A stretch of 64,000 nucleotides of DNA from assembly GCF_003185895.1 (NCBI RefSeq), contig NZ_QHLY01000012.1, positions 992,001-1,056,000 of the forward strand, read 5' to 3'. This document shows, piece after piece, positions 28,249 to 38,888 of the stretch (position 1 is the first letter of the stretch; each line of letters starts with the position of its first letter). Made by a program: the position numbers and the translations under genes. Source of the DNA: Cryobacterium arcticum (GTDB taxonomy: Bacteria; Actinomycetota; Actinomycetes; Actinomycetales; Microbacteriaceae). Below the pieces are notes generated by a model. The model was given only the letters and a program-made list of their open reading frames with translations, did not search any database and was not told where the DNA came from.

Positions 28249-30306
28249 ATGACAGCACCAGACTCCCTTCGCAACCTGGGCGTCCGCGCTACGAGCAATG
28301 GTGGGGAGCTGCGCGTCTGGTCGGAGCACGCCGAGGCGATCGAACTCTGCATCTTCGACAACACCGACCCGAACTGGATCGTGCGCACGGTGCCGATGGT
28401 GCGCGGCGACAACAACGTCTGGGTCGGCCGGAGCCGCACCCTCACCACGGGCCGCCGCTACGGCATCCGCGTGTCAGGTCCCAACGGGCCCACGCACTCC
28501 TTCCACCCGGAGAAGACCCTGATCGACCCGTATGCCCGCGGGCTCGTGCGGGTGGGACCGGACCAGTGGCAGTCCTCGATGGTCGACGGTGAGTTCGACT
28601 GGGCCGGCTCCTCGAAGCCGAACACCCCGATGGACCACACCGTGGTCTACGAGGCCCACGTGCGCGGCCTCAGCAAACTCAGTTCCGCGATGCCCGTCGA
28701 ACTGCGCGGCACCTACGCTGGGCTCGCCCACGAGAGCACCATCGCGTACCTCAAGAACCTCGGCGTGACCGCGGTGGAACTCCTGCCGGTGCAGTCCTTC
28801 GTCTCCGAGCAGCGCCTGATCAAGCAGGGCCTGTCCAACTACTGGGGCTACAACACCTTCAACTTCTTCACCCCGCACGCCGACTACGCCACCCAGTCCT
28901 CCCAGTCCGCCGGACCGGAGGCTGTGCTCCGCGAGTTCAAGGGCATGGTCAAGCTGCTGCACGAGGCCGGCCTCGAGGTCATCCTCGACGTGGTCTACAA
29001 CCACACCGCCGAAGAGGGCCCCGCCGGCCCGGTGACGAGCCTGCGCGGCATCGACAACGCCACCTACTACCGGCAGGATGCCCAGGGTCGCTACATCGAC
29101 GTCACCGGCTGCGGCAACACCGTCAACTTCGGCCACGAGGTGCCCCGGCGCCTGGTGCTGGACTCCCTGCGCTACTGGGCCAACGAGGTGCAGATCGACG
29201 GCTTCCGGTTCGACCTGGCGGCCACCCTCGGTCGGGACGAGAACGTGCATTACACGCCGGAGCATCCGCTTCTCACCGCGATTCGGGACGACCCCGCCCT
29301 GGCCGGCGTCAAGCTCATCGCCGAACCGTGGGACGTGGGCATGGGCGGCTGGCAGACCGGCAACTTCCCCGAGGGCTGGTCGGAATGGAACGACCGTTAC
29401 CGCGACCGGATGCGTTCCTTCTGGCTCACCGACGTCGCCGCGGTGCGGGAGAACTCCACCTCCGACAGCGGCATCGGCCGGTTCGCCTCCCGCCTGGCCG
29501 GCTCCGCGAACACCTTCTCGGTGGAGCGCGGCCCGTTGGCGTCGTTGAACTTCATCACCGCGCACGATGGTTTCACGATGGCCGATCTCACCGCCTACAA
29601 CGTCAAGCACAATGTGGGCAACGGTGAGGCGAACCGGGACGGTACCAACGGCAATAACTCGTTCAACCACGGTGTGGAGGGCCCCACCCGCGACGTGACC
29701 GTGCTGCGCACCCGTCGCCGGGCGATGCGCAATCTGCTGGGCACCCTGCTGTTGTCGGCGGGGGTGCCGATGCTCACCGCCGGCGACGAGTTCGGCCGCA
29801 GCCAGCGCGGCAACAACAACGCCTACTGCCACGACAGCGAGCTCACCTGGCTGGACTGGAACTTCGACGACTGGCAGCAAGACCTGCACCGTGTCACCCG
29901 GCAGCTGCTGACCTTGCGCCGGGAGAACCCGGCCCTGCGCCCGGTGCGCTTCGGCCGGCCCGGCCACACCACCCTCAGTGCCAGCCAGATGGACTGGTAC
30001 AACGCCGCCGGGCAGTCCATGTCGGAGACCGACTGGAACTCCCCGCAGGAACGCACCCTGCAGTACCTCGCCGCGAGCACGCCGGAGCACGAGGACTTCA
30101 ACCGCATCCTGCTGATCGTGCACGGCCTCGAGACCCCGGTCGACGTGGTACTGCCCCTGCACACCGGGGTGTCGGGGTACACGGTGCTCTGGGACTCCAG
30201 CCATGACGACATCCGGGAGGTGCAGAGCTCGTACATGCCCGGCGCCGTGCTCACCATGGGCGGCACCTCGATGCTGCTCTTACGGGCCGAAGAGGCGCTG
30301 GCATGA
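28249..30306 (+). CDS. glgX: Glycogen debranching enzyme (GH13 isoamylase type)
   Basis: This 685-residue GH13 enzyme cleaves alpha-1,6 branches of limit glycogen. An N-terminal CBM48 module (about 1-110) precedes the barrel. The barrel shows VILDVVYNHTAE, the nucleophile D322 in GFRFDLAA, the acid/base E359 in LIAEPWD and FITAHDGFTM. The C-terminal beta domain ends LLLRAEEALA. It heads a three-gene operon: its stop overlaps the start of the YbaK gene (ATGA). It is divergent from the cysteine desulfurase and probably has its own promoter in 28159-28248. Confidence 0.95.
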   Translation: MTAPDSLRNLGVRATSNGGELRVWSEHAEAIELCIFDNTDPNWIVRTVPMVRGDNNVWVGRSRTLTTGRRYGIRVSGPNGPTHSFHPEKTLIDPYARGLVRVGPDQWQSSMVDGEFDWAGSSKPNTPMDHTVVYEAHVRGLSKLSSAMPVELRGTYAGLAHESTIAYLKNLGVTAVELLPVQSFVSEQRLIKQGLSNYWGYNTFNFFTPHADYATQSSQSAGPEAVLREFKGMVKLLHEAGLEVILDVVYNHTAEEGPAGPVTSLRGIDNATYYRQDAQGRYIDVTGCGNTVNFGHEVPRRLVLDSLRYWANEVQIDGFRFDLAATLGRDENVHYTPEHPLLTAIRDDPALAGVKLIAEPWDVGMGGWQTGNFPEGWSEWNDRYRDRMRSFWLTDVAAVRENSTSDSGIGRFASRLAGSANTFSVERGPLASLNFITAHDGFTMADLTAYNVKHNVGNGEANRDGTNGNNSFNHGVEGPTRDVTVLRTRRRAMRNLLGTLLLSAGVPMLTAGDEFGRSQRGNNNAYCHDSELTWLDWNFDDWQQDLHRVTRQLLTLRRENPALRPVRFGRPGHTTLSASQMDWYNAAGQSMSETDWNSPQERTLQYLAASTPEHEDFNRILLIVHGLETPVDVVLPLHTGVSGYTVLWDSSHDDIREVQSSYMPGAVLTMGGTSMLLLRAEEALA

Positions 30307-30794
30307 GCAAGCCGGATGCCGGCGGCACGCCCGCCACCGTCGCGTTGCAGCACGCCGGCATCCGGTTCATCGCCCACTCCTACCCGCACGACACCGCTGT
30401 GACGGGCTACGGCCTCGAGGCGGCCGACAAGCTCGGCCTCGATCCCGACCAGGTGTTCAAGACCCTGCTCGCCGACGCCGACGGTGTTCTCGTCGTGGCG
30501 ATCGTGCCGGTCTCCGGCCAACTCGACCTCAAGGCCCTGGCCGCGGCCGTCGGCGCCAAGAAGGCCGTCATGGCCGACCCGAAGGTCGCCGAGCGCAAAA
30601 CCGGCTACGTGCTCGGCGGGATCAGCCCGATCGGCCAGAAGGCACGGCACACCACGGTCCTCGACGAGACCGCCGAGCTCTACGACACCGTCTTCGTCTC
30701 CGGCGGCCGCCGCGGTTTCGACCTCGAGCTCTCCCCCGCCGACCTCGTCTCCGTCACCGGCGCCACGGTGAGCGCGATCGCACGGGACCGATGA
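30303..30794 (+). CDS. ybaK: Cys-tRNA(Pro)/Cys-tRNA(Cys) deacylase
   Basis: This 163-residue YbaK/EbsC-type editing domain hydrolyses mischarged Cys-tRNA(Pro). It shows RFIAHSYPHDT, DQVFKTLLADADG with the essential Lys, and the final PIGQKARHTTVLDETA plus SGGRRGFDLELSP, all hallmark blocks of the family. It begins inside the glgX stop (ATGA) and overlaps the next gene the same way. The link with glycogen metabolism is positional only and is common in related genomes. Confidence 0.93.
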   Translation: MSKPDAGGTPATVALQHAGIRFIAHSYPHDTAVTGYGLEAADKLGLDPDQVFKTLLADADGVLVVAIVPVSGQLDLKALAAAVGAKKAVMADPKVAERKTGYVLGGISPIGQKARHTTVLDETAELYDTVFVSGGRRGFDLELSPADLVSVTGATVSAIARDR

Positions 30795-31729
30795 CCATTC
30801 CGCCCAGAGACCCCGACCCGCTGCCTGGCCCCTTCCCGTACGGCCCCGCCATCCCCCCGGACCCGGATACCGAGTACGCACCGGCGCAGGCCTCTCCCCC
30901 GGAGCCGGAGCCGATGCCGGTGAACCTCGCCGAGTTCGTTCCGGATGACGGGTCCCGCCGGGTGCAACGCACGATCGGCACTCTGAAGGTGATGAGCGTG
31001 ATCGCCCTGGTCGGCGGCGCGGTCGGCATGCTCGGCGCCGTTCTCCGACGGGATCTCGGCGACATCGAACTGGCCGCGTTCGTGTCGATCTCGATCGTGC
31101 TGCTGATCGTCGCGTGTGCATTCCCCGTCGCCCTGCTGGTCCTGGGTCGCAGACATCGCCACAGAGAGGCCACCCGCAGCGTCGCCGGGTCGGCCACGGT
31201 CTGGGGAGTGATCTGCGTCAGCCTCGGGGTGCTGGCTGTCGGTCCCGCCCTGGGCAACTCCGTGGTCGGGGCCATCGAGGACGCCGCCGTTCGGTCGAGT
31301 TCACCGACCCCCGCCGAAACCGAGTTCACCCCCGACGAGGTGCGGGCCCAGGCCGAGAGCCTGCTGACGGATCTGGCCGCGGTGGCCGGCGGCGCCGTGC
31401 CTGACACCCTGCTGCCCGGGGAGGATGCGCCCGGGCTCAGATCCGAGCCCTGCCAGCTGAGCAATCTCGGGCCCGGCGTGATCATTTCCAGCAGCGGCGA
31501 CCGGTACGACACCCCCGGTGACCCCCTCGCCGCCCTTGACGCGGTGGAGGCGTACTGGCGGGATGCCGGGTACGAGCCCCGCCGATCCGGCGGCGACACG
31601 ACCGTCGACCGCATCCACCCGCAGGTGCGTGTGTCCGGCGGTGCGATCGAACGCGTCGGGGTGTACGCGACCGACGACATCGGCTACAACCTCATCATCG
31701 AGTACGAATCCATCTGCGTCGCGGAATAG
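30791..31729 (+). CDS. Hypothetical membrane protein, 312 residues
   Basis: I do not recognise this protein. It starts at the ATG overlapping the ybaK stop (ATGA), and the frame is open upstream only inside ybaK and glgX. The first 60 residues are Pro/Asp/Glu-rich. Three hydrophobic segments follow (about 72-90, 98-125 and 140-165), then an extracytoplasmic-looking domain of about 140 residues that begins with a Ser/Thr/Pro linker. That domain contains one Cys (SEPCQLS) and a second at the end (ESICVAE), which could form a disulfide if exported. Confidence 0.75.
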   Translation: MTIPPRDPDPLPGPFPYGPAIPPDPDTEYAPAQASPPEPEPMPVNLAEFVPDDGSRRVQRTIGTLKVMSVIALVGGAVGMLGAVLRRDLGDIELAAFVSISIVLLIVACAFPVALLVLGRRHRHREATRSVAGSATVWGVICVSLGVLAVGPALGNSVVGAIEDAAVRSSSPTPAETEFTPDEVRAQAESLLTDLAAVAGGAVPDTLLPGEDAPGLRSEPCQLSNLGPGVIISSSGDRYDTPGDPLAALDAVEAYWRDAGYEPRRSGGDTTVDRIHPQVRVSGGAIERVGVYATDDIGYNLIIEYESICVAE

Positions 31730-31737
31730 CGTGCGTC

Positions 31738-31801
31738 ACCGCCCCTCCGGTGGCCGGTCGCACCCGCTGTAGCAGGCGCGATCGGCCACGGAAGGCGCGG
31801 T
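31738..31801. terminator. Imperfect long hairpin between convergent genes
   Basis: The left arm ACCGCCCCTCCGGTGGCCG (31738-31756) and the right arm CGGCCACGGAAGGCGCGGT (31783-31801) pair over 19 positions with a few mismatches. It lies between the end of the membrane-protein gene and the end of glgP and may terminate both transcripts. No T run. Confidence 0.5.
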
Positions 31802-31819
31802 GGGCGGTGTCGGCGGCGC

Positions 31820-34408
31820 TCAGCTGGCGACGGCCACCAGCCCCATCTCGGCCGGGCTGTTCAGCAGGTCGTTCCGCGGCACCACCCGCACCGTGTAGCC
31901 GAAGCCGCCGGCGCGGTCGAGCTCGACCGTGCCGGTGAACAACGTCGGCGCACCTGGCGCCAGCGTTTCGGTGGCGTCCTGGCTCAGGGCGTCGTTGATC
32001 GGGTCGAGGGCCTGCGTGTTGACGTCGGCGAGGTCGTCACCGCCGAGGCTCTTGCCGTACACGACCTGCACCGTCACGTCCTCCGGTGCGAGGCCGTTCA
32101 GCTGCACATGCGCGCGCAGGCGCAGCTCGTCGCCCACCTGCGGAACCGGCGCGACTCCACCGGATTCCACATGCTCAACGGCCACTCCGGGCCAGGCGCC
32201 CAGGATCCTGGCCTTCCAGATGGACAACTCGCGGGCTGCGCGATAGTTGTTCGCCGACAACCTGGCCTCAGAGGCCCCCGCGGGGCGGTACAGCTTCTCC
32301 ACGTACTCCCGCACCATCCGGCCGGCGTTCAGTTCGGGTGAGAGTCCGGCCAGGGTATGGCGGATGTTGGCCACCCAGCGTTCGGGCACACCGTCGTGGT
32401 TCCGGTCGTAGAACGGCGGTGCCACCTGGTGTTCGATCAGTTCGTACAGGGCTTCGGCTTCGATCCGGTCGCGTTCGGCGGAGTTCGGGGCCGAGTCAGC
32501 CGACGGGATCGCCCAGCCGTTCTGGCCGTCGAAGTACTCCGGCCACCAGCCGTCCAGGATCGACAGGTTGAGCGCGCCGTTCAGAGCGGCCTTCATGCCG
32601 GAGGTGCCGCAGGCCTCGAGCGGGCGGAGCGGGTTGTTCAGCCACACATCGGTGCCCGGGTACATCAACTGGGCCATGCCGATGTTGTAGTCGGGCAGGA
32701 ACGCGATCCGGGTGCGCAGCTCCGGGTCCGCGGCGAACTGCACGATCTTCTGGATCAGCCGCTTGCCCTCCTCGTCGGCGGGGTGCGACTTGCCGGCGAT
32801 CACGATCTGCACCGGGTGCTCAGGGTGCAACAGCAGGGCGCGCAACCGCTCGGGGTCGTGCAGCATCAGGGTGAGGCGCTTGTAGGTGGGCACCCGGCGG
32901 GCGAACCCGATGGTGAGCACATTCGGGTCGAAGACCTGGTTGATCCACGCCGGCACCAGGCCGCCGGGGTTCTGCTCCAACCAGGCCGCACCGATGCGGC
33001 GGCGGGCGTCCAGCACGAACTGGCGGCGCATGTCCCCGCGCACCTCCCAGAGATCCTGGTCGGTCACGGCGGATGACGCCCAGTCGGCGCTGGAGGTGTC
33101 GCTGGTGCCCAGCCGGTTCTCGGCGAGGGCCTTGAGCGACGGGTCGGTCCAGGTGGGAGCGTGCACCCCGTTGGTGATGGAGGTGATCGGCACCTCACTG
33201 GCGTCGAAGCCCGGCCACAGCCCGCTGAACATGCGCCGGCTGACCTCGCCGTGCAGCTTGGACACACCGTTGGCATGCTGGCCGAGGCGCAGCCCCATGA
33301 TGGCCATGTTGAAGACATCCGGCGACCCGCCGGGGTAGCTTTCCGCGCCGAGGCCGAGCAGGTCGTCGACGGCCACGCCGGGCAACAGGTCGGTCTCGAA
33401 GTAGTGCCGCACGAGCGACGTCTCGAACCGGTCGATCCCCGCGGCAACCGGCGTGTGGGTGGTGAAGACAGTGCCGGCCCTGGCCACCTGCAGTGCCTCG
33501 GCGAAGCTGAGCCCCTCACCGATCAGGCTGGAGATGCGCTCGAGGCCGAGGAAGCCGGCGTGCCCCTCGTTGGTGTGGAACACCTCCGGCTCGGGTCGGC
33601 CGTTCAGGGTGCTCCACAGCCGCACGGCCCGAGCCCCGCCGATGCCCAGCAACAGCTCCTGCAGCAGGCGGTGTTCCCCACCGCCGCCGTAGAGCCGGTC
33701 GGTCACCTGGCGGAGTTCGTCAGAGTTCTCCGGAATGTCGGTGTCCAGCATCAGCAGTCGGATGCGGCCGACCTTGGCCTCCCACACCCTGGCGTGCATG
33801 GTCCGGTCGTCCGCCAAGGCCAGCGACACCTGCACCGGCGAACCGTCGGCCCGGCGCAGCACCGACAACGGCAGACCGTCGGGGTCCAGCAGCGGATAGC
33901 TCTCCAACTGCCAGCCGTCGCTGGAGATGGCCTGGCTGAAGTATCCGGCCTTATAAAACAAGCCAACGCCGACCAGGGGAACACCGAGGTCAGAGGCGCT
34001 CTTGAGATGATCGCCGGCGAGGATCCCGAGGCCGCCGGAGTATTGCGGGAGTGCGGCGGCGATGCCGAACTCCGGCGAGAAGTAGGCAATCGACTCCGGC
34101 TTCTCCCCTTCGAGGCCCTGGTACCAGCGCGGCTGCTCGAGGTAGTCCCTCAGGTCATCGCGCACCAGGTTCACGCCCGCCACGTAGTCGTGGTCCTCGG
34201 CCAGCTCAACCAGTCGGGCCGGGTCGACCGCCCCGAGCAGGGCCACCGGGTCGGTGCCGATGCTGCGCCACAACTCCGGCGCGATGTGTTCGAACAGTTG
34301 CCGGGTGGGCTCATGCCAGGACCAACGCAGGTTAGCGGCCAACTCGTCGAGCGCGGCCAGCGCCTCTGGCAGGACTGCACGGACGGTAAATTTACGGATC
34401 GCCTTCAC
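31820..34408 (-). CDS. glgP: Alpha-glucan (maltodextrin/glycogen) phosphorylase
   Basis: This 862-residue GT35 phosphorylase releases glucose-1-phosphate from alpha-glucans. The PLP lysine is K606 in CGTSGMKAALNGALN. Other family blocks are AYFSPEFGIAAALPQYSGGLG, the histidine block (HTNEGHAGFL) and THTPVAAG. A GTG at 34408 gives VKAIRKFTVR, the usual N-terminus. The frame is open 30 codons further to an ATG at 34498, but that extension would reach into the divergent glgE promoter region. It is divergent from glgE-glgB. Confidence 0.92.
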   Translation of the reverse strand: MKAIRKFTVRAVLPEALAALDELAANLRWSWHEPTRQLFEHIAPELWRSIGTDPVALLGAVDPARLVELAEDHDYVAGVNLVRDDLRDYLEQPRWYQGLEGEKPESIAYFSPEFGIAAALPQYSGGLGILAGDHLKSASDLGVPLVGVGLFYKAGYFSQAISSDGWQLESYPLLDPDGLPLSVLRRADGSPVQVSLALADDRTMHARVWEAKVGRIRLLMLDTDIPENSDELRQVTDRLYGGGGEHRLLQELLLGIGGARAVRLWSTLNGRPEPEVFHTNEGHAGFLGLERISSLIGEGLSFAEALQVARAGTVFTTHTPVAAGIDRFETSLVRHYFETDLLPGVAVDDLLGLGAESYPGGSPDVFNMAIMGLRLGQHANGVSKLHGEVSRRMFSGLWPGFDASEVPITSITNGVHAPTWTDPSLKALAENRLGTSDTSSADWASSAVTDQDLWEVRGDMRRQFVLDARRRIGAAWLEQNPGGLVPAWINQVFDPNVLTIGFARRVPTYKRLTLMLHDPERLRALLLHPEHPVQIVIAGKSHPADEEGKRLIQKIVQFAADPELRTRIAFLPDYNIGMAQLMYPGTDVWLNNPLRPLEACGTSGMKAALNGALNLSILDGWWPEYFDGQNGWAIPSADSAPNSAERDRIEAEALYELIEHQVAPPFYDRNHDGVPERWVANIRHTLAGLSPELNAGRMVREYVEKLYRPAGASEARLSANNYRAARELSIWKARILGAWPGVAVEHVESGGVAPVPQVGDELRLRAHVQLNGLAPEDVTVQVVYGKSLGGDDLADVNTQALDPINDALSQDATETLAPGAPTLFTGTVELDRAGGFGYTVRVVPRNDLLNSPAEMGLVAVAS

Positions 34409-34501
34409 GAACCTCACTTTAGGGGCGTCGAGTGTCCATCGGGTAACGATCACGCGCGTGTGGACCGCCGATTCCGGTCGCGTTCGCGCTACGGTCATTG
34501 T

Positions 34502-36583
34502 GTGGCTAAGACAGCAAAACGAACCGGAACCGCTCCTTCAACGCCGAGCACCGCGGACGCACCGACTCAGGTCGGCCGGATCCCCGTTCTCGACCTCTCC
34601 CCCCAGCTGAACGACAATCTCTGGCCGGCGAAAGCGTTCGCCGGCGAGGTCGTTCCGTTCCGGGCCACCGCATTCCGGGAGGGGCACGATGCCATCGGCG
34701 TGATGCTGCACCTCACCGCCCCGAACGGCAGGGAGAGCCGGCATCCGATGCGCCTCACCGTGCCGGGCACCGACCGGTACGAGGCCTTCGCCCGGCTCGA
34801 CCTGCCGGGTGCTTACACCTACCGGGTGCGCGCGTACTCCGATGACTACGCCACCTGGGTCCACAACGCGGCCATCAAGATTCCGGCCGGCATCGACGTC
34901 GAGCTCACCTTCCTGATCGGCTCGACCCTGTTGGCCGCCGCCGCCAAGGACCTGGGGCGCCCCGTGCCTGAGCGCCGGTTGTTCGCCGCAGCGGGCAAGA
35001 CCCTCGCCAACCGCAAGCTGCCGCTCGAGACCCGCTTCGCCGTCGTGAGCGACCCCGCCCTGGCCGCCGCCGCCGTGCTGCGGCCCGTCTCCAGCCTCGA
35101 CACGTTCTCGGCCACCCGCACCGTCAGGGTCGAGCGCACCCGCGCCGGAGTCGGCTCCTGGTACGAGTTCTTCCCCCGCTCAGAGGGCGCCGTGCCGCTC
35201 GGCGACGGCCGCTGGCAGAGCGGCACCTTCCGCACCGCCGCCGACCGACTGCCCGCCGTGGCCGCGATGGGCTTCGACGTGCTCTACCTCCCGCCGATCC
35301 ACCCGATCGGCCGTGCCTTCCGCAAGGGGCCGAACAACACCCTCGACGCCGGCGAGAACGACCCGGGCTCGCCCTGGGCGATCGGGTCAGCGGATGGCGG
35401 CCACGACGCCATCAACCCCGAACTCGGCACCATCGACGATTTCGTCTTCTTCCTCGGCGCCGCCCGAGCAGAGGGCATCGAGGTGGCCATCGACCTCGCC
35501 CTGCAGGCCTCGCCCGACCACCCCTGGGTGACCCAGCACCCGGAGTGGTTCACGACCCTGCCCGACGGCACCATCGCCTACGCCGAGAACCCGCCGAAGA
35601 AGTACCAGGACATCTACCCGATCAATTTCGACAACGATCCTGACGGCATCCGCGCCGAAGTGCTGCGCCTGGTGCGCTACTGGATCGGGGTGGGCGTGAA
35701 CATCTTCCGCGTCGACAATCCGCACACCAAACCGCTGGATTTCTGGGAGTGGCTGATCGGTGAGGTCAACACCGAATTCCCCGACGTGGTGTTCCTCGCC
35801 GAGGCGTTCACCCGGCCCGCGCTGCTGCAGGGCCTGGCCAAGGTCGGCTTCCAGCAGTCGTACACCTACTTCACCTGGCGCAACACCAAGGAGGAGCTCG
35901 AGGAGTTCTTCGAGGGCCTCGCCCACGAGACGGCCGATTTCCTGCGGCCGAACCTGTTCGTGAACACCCCCGACATCCTCTCGGAGTACCTCCAGTTCGG
36001 CGGTCCCGCGGCGTTCAAGATCCGCGCGGCGCTCGCGGCGACGGCGGCACCCACCTGGGGCCTCTACGCCGGTTTCGAGCTGTTCGAGAGCGTCGCCCGC
36101 CCGGGCGCCGAGGAGAATATCGACAACGAGAAGTACGAGTTCCGGCCGCGCGACTTCGCCAAGGCCGAGGCACTGGGCAAGTCGTTGTCGCCGTTCCTCG
36201 CGCTGTTGAACCGCATCCGCGCCGACCACCCGGCGCTCCGCCAGCTCCGCAACCTCGACATCCACTCCAGCGACGACGACTCGATCCTCGTCTACAGCAA
36301 GTACCTGGCGGCCGAGTTCACCGACGACGGTAGAGCGGATGCGCTGATCATCGTCGCCAACGTCGACCCGCACTCTGTGCGCGAGACCGTGGTGCACCTG
36401 GACGTGACCCGGTTCGGCCTGCCCCTGGGCGCGCACTTCGAGGTGGAGGATCTCATCACCGGCTCGGTCTGGACCTGGTCTGCCGACAACTTCGTGCGTC
36501 TGGACGCATTCACCGAACCCGTGCACATCCTGCGCGTCAAGACCCCGGCGACGACGCCGGACCAGAAGGGACTGGCCGAATGA
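34502..36583 (+). CDS. glgE: Alpha-1,4-glucan:maltose-1-phosphate maltosyltransferase
   Basis: This 693-residue GH13_3 enzyme extends alpha-glucan with maltose-1-phosphate. An N-terminal Ala/Thr-rich leader and a beta domain lead to the barrel. The barrel shows [33 protein letters not shown], the nucleophile D405 in [10 protein letters not shown] (the NPHTKP block is specific for GlgE) and E434 in FLAEAFTRP. The start is a GTG at 34502, about 90 bp from the chosen glgP start. glgB begins 4 bp inside its end. The maltose-1-phosphate-making genes treS and pep2 are not in this window. Confidence 0.95.
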   Translation: MAKTAKRTGTAPSTPSTADAPTQVGRIPVLDLSPQLNDNLWPAKAFAGEVVPFRATAFREGHDAIGVMLHLTAPNGRESRHPMRLTVPGTDRYEAFARLDLPGAYTYRVRAYSDDYATWVHNAAIKIPAGIDVELTFLIGSTLLAAAAKDLGRPVPERRLFAAAGKTLANRKLPLETRFAVVSDPALAAAAVLRPVSSLDTFSATRTVRVERTRAGVGSWYEFFPRSEGAVPLGDGRWQSGTFRTAADRLPAVAAMGFDVLYLPPIHPIGRAFRKGPNNTLDAGENDPGSPWAIGSADGGHDAINPELGTIDDFVFFLGAARAEGIEVAIDLALQASPDHPWVTQHPEWFTTLPDGTIAYAENPPKKYQDIYPINFDNDPDGIRAEVLRLVRYWIGVGVNIFRVDNPHTKPLDFWEWLIGEVNTEFPDVVFLAEAFTRPALLQGLAKVGFQQSYTYFTWRNTKEELEEFFEGLAHETADFLRPNLFVNTPDILSEYLQFGGPAAFKIRAALAATAAPTWGLYAGFELFESVARPGAEENIDNEKYEFRPRDFAKAEALGKSLSPFLALLNRIRADHPALRQLRNLDIHSSDDDSILVYSKYLAAEFTDDGRADALIIVANVDPHSVRETVVHLDVTRFGLPLGAHFEVEDLITGSVWTWSADNFVRLDAFTEPVHILRVKTPATTPDQKGLAE

Positions 36584-38796
36584 AACACGCCACCGGCCGA
36601 CCCGCCGACGAACTGCCACAGATCTCCGCCCACATTCTCGAGACGGTCTCGGTGGGTTCGTACTACAACCCGCACGAAGTGCTCGGCCAGCACCTGCTCG
36701 ACCTGCCCGACATTGCCGACCCGCTCACCGTCATCCGGGCCCTGCGCCCGCTGGCCAACGAGGTCGTCGCCGTGCTGTCCACCGGCGCCCGGATCGAACT
36801 CTCCCACCTGGGTTACGGCATCTGGCAGGGCGTGAGCACCATCGGCCCGCAGGACTACCAGATCGAAGCCCACTACGAGGGCGGACCGGCGTGGATCGCC
36901 GACGACCCCTACCGGTACCGGCCGACGCTGGGCGAACTCGACCTGCACCTCATCGGCGAGGGCCGCCACGAACGGCTCTGGGATGTGCTCGGGGCCCACG
37001 TGCGCGAGTTCCCCGGCGTGGTCCTGTCCACCGCCGGCACCTCGTTCGCGGTCTGGGCCCCGCACGCCCGCGCGGTGCGGGTGATCGGCGACTTCAACGG
37101 CTGGCACGGCGTGCTGCACTCCATGCGCAACATGGGCAGCACCGGGGTCTGGGAACTGTTCGTGCCCGGCCTGGCCGCCGGCTCCAACTACAAGTTCGAG
37201 ATCCTCACCCAGGCCGGCCAGTGGGTGCAGAAGGCCGACCCGATGGCGCGTTATACCGAGATCCCGCCGCTCACGGCGTCGGTCGTCGGCGAGACGGCGT
37301 ACACCTGGGGCGATCAGGACTGGCTCGCGACCCGCAGTGCCACCGACCCGCACAACCGGGCGATGAGCGTCTACGAGATGCACGTGGGATCCTGGCGGCC
37401 CGGCCTGGGCTACCGGGCCCTGGCCGACGAACTGATCGGCTATCTGGAGGAACTCGCGTACACGCACGTCGAGTTCATGCCGCTGTCCGAGCATCCGTTC
37501 GGCGGTTCCTGGGGCTACCAGGTCACCGGCTACTACGCGCCGACGAGCCGGTTCGGGCACCCGGACGACCTGCGCTACCTGATCGACCGGCTGCACCAGG
37601 CCGGCATCGGCGTGATCATGGACTGGGTGCCAGGTCACTTCCCCAAGGACGACTTCGCCCTGGCCCGGTTCGACGGCCAGGCGCTGTACGAGCACCCGGA
37701 CCCGCGCCGTGGTGAGCAGATGGACTGGGGCACCTACGTCTTCGACTTCGGCCAGAAGCAGGTGCGCAACTTCCTCGTGGCCAACGCGCTCTACTGGCTC
37801 GAGGAGTTCCACATCGACGCCCTCCGGGTCGACGCCGTCGCGTCGATGCTGTACCTGGACTACTCGCGCAAGGACGGCGAGTGGGAGCCGAACAAGTACG
37901 GCGGACGGGAGAACCTGGAGGCGATCAGCCTGCTGCAGGAGATCACCGCAACGGCCTACAAGCGCAACCCGGGCACGATCATGATCGCGGAGGAGTCCAC
38001 CAATTGGGGCGGTGTGACCGCGCCCACCTCCGGCGGCGGCCTCGGCTTCGGCCTGAAGTGGAACATGGGCTGGATGCACGACTCGCTCGAGTACATGAGC
38101 GAAGACCCAATGCACCGCAGCTATCACCACAACGAGATGACGTTCTCGTTCGTCTACGCGTTCAGCGAGAATTTCCTGCTGCCGATCAGCCACGACGAGG
38201 TCGTGCACGGAAAGGGCTCGCTGATCAACAAGATGCCGGGCGACTCCTGGCAGCAGTTGGCCAACGTGCGGGTGTACCTGGCCTTCATGTGGGCGCACCC
38301 GGGCAAGCAGCTCCTTTTCATGGGTCAGGAGTTCGGCCAGCGCTCCGAGTGGAGCGAAGAGCGCGGCCTGGACTGGTGGATCCTCGATCAGCCCGGCCAC
38401 CGTGGTCTGTTCAACCTGGTCGGCCAGCTCAACCGGGTCTACCGGGCGACACCGAGCCTCTGGGCCCGGGACAACGAGCCGGGCGGGTTCGAGCTTCTCG
38501 ACGGTGGTGCGGCAGCAGAGAACGTGATCACCTTCGTGCGCTACGACAACGGCGGCTCCCCCGTGGCCTGCCTGTTCAACTTCTCCGGCCGGCCGCACGC
38601 CGGCTACCGGGTGGGGCTGCCGCAGGCCGGCGTCTGGGAGGAGATCCTCAACACGGATGCCGAGAACTTCGGCGGCTCCGGCGTGGGCAACCTCGGCGAG
38701 GTAATTGCCCTCGCCGAGCCGTGGGCGGGTCGGCCGGCCTCCGCCACGCTCACCCTGCCCCCGCTCGGCGCCCTCTGGCTGCGCCTGCGCCGCTAG
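36580..38796 (+). CDS. glgB: 1,4-alpha-glucan branching enzyme
   Basis: This 738-residue GH13_9 enzyme introduces alpha-1,6 branches. It has two N-terminal beta modules, the second a CBM48 with [12 protein letters not shown] near residue 170. The barrel shows [19 protein letters not shown], the nucleophile D418 in [15 protein letters not shown]471 in MIAEEST and [13 protein letters not shown]. The C-terminal beta domain ends [12 protein letters not shown]. It overlaps glgE by 4 bp (ATGA), so elongation and branching enzymes are translationally coupled. Confidence 0.97.
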   Translation: MKHATGRPADELPQISAHILETVSVGSYYNPHEVLGQHLLDLPDIADPLTVIRALRPLANEVVAVLSTGARIELSHLGYGIWQGVSTIGPQDYQIEAHYEGGPAWIADDPYRYRPTLGELDLHLIGEGRHERLWDVLGAHVREFPGVVLSTAGTSFAVWAPHARAVRVIGDFNGWHGVLHSMRNMGSTGVWELFVPGLAAGSNYKFEILTQAGQWVQKADPMARYTEIPPLTASVVGETAYTWGDQDWLATRSATDPHNRAMSVYEMHVGSWRPGLGYRALADELIGYLEELAYTHVEFMPLSEHPFGGSWGYQVTGYYAPTSRFGHPDDLRYLIDRLHQAGIGVIMDWVPGHFPKDDFALARFDGQALYEHPDPRRGEQMDWGTYVFDFGQKQVRNFLVANALYWLEEFHIDALRVDAVASMLYLDYSRKDGEWEPNKYGGRENLEAISLLQEITATAYKRNPGTIMIAEESTNWGGVTAPTSGGGLGFGLKWNMGWMHDSLEYMSEDPMHRSYHHNEMTFSFVYAFSENFLLPISHDEVVHGKGSLINKMPGDSWQQLANVRVYLAFMWAHPGKQLLFMGQEFGQRSEWSEERGLDWWILDQPGHRGLFNLVGQLNRVYRATPSLWARDNEPGGFELLDGGAAAENVITFVRYDNGGSPVACLFNFSGRPHAGYRVGLPQAGVWEEILNTDAENFGGSGVGNLGEVIALAEPWAGRPASATLTLPPLGALWLRLRR

Positions 38797-38811
38797 CAGC
38801 GCTCCGGGAAT

Positions 38812-38869
38812 GCGAAAGCGCCCGTGTGGTCACCTCAGAGAACTGAGCTGACCGCACGGGCGCTTTCGC
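38812..38869. terminator. Large bidirectional hairpin after glgB
   Basis: GCGAAAGCGCCCGTG (38812-38826) pairs perfectly with CACGGGCGCTTTCGC (38855-38869). An inner GGTCA/TGACC stem continues it after one mismatch, and CTCAG/CTGAG sits in the loop. It lies between glgB and the convergent thioredoxin/TPR gene. The inverted repeat is nearly 60 bp, but neither side has a long T run. Confidence 0.75.
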
Positions 38870-38888
38870 GAGCTACCGGGGCGCGTCG

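Noticed and set aside
33161..34501. GlgE with a 447-residue N-terminal extension
   Set aside because: The extension is antisense to glgP, which has full family similarity, so the open frame is a high-GC artefact.
36292..38598. Long minus-strand frame inside glgB (768 codons)
   Set aside because: glgB has all catalytic motifs on the plus strand; the antisense frame shows no recognisable domain.
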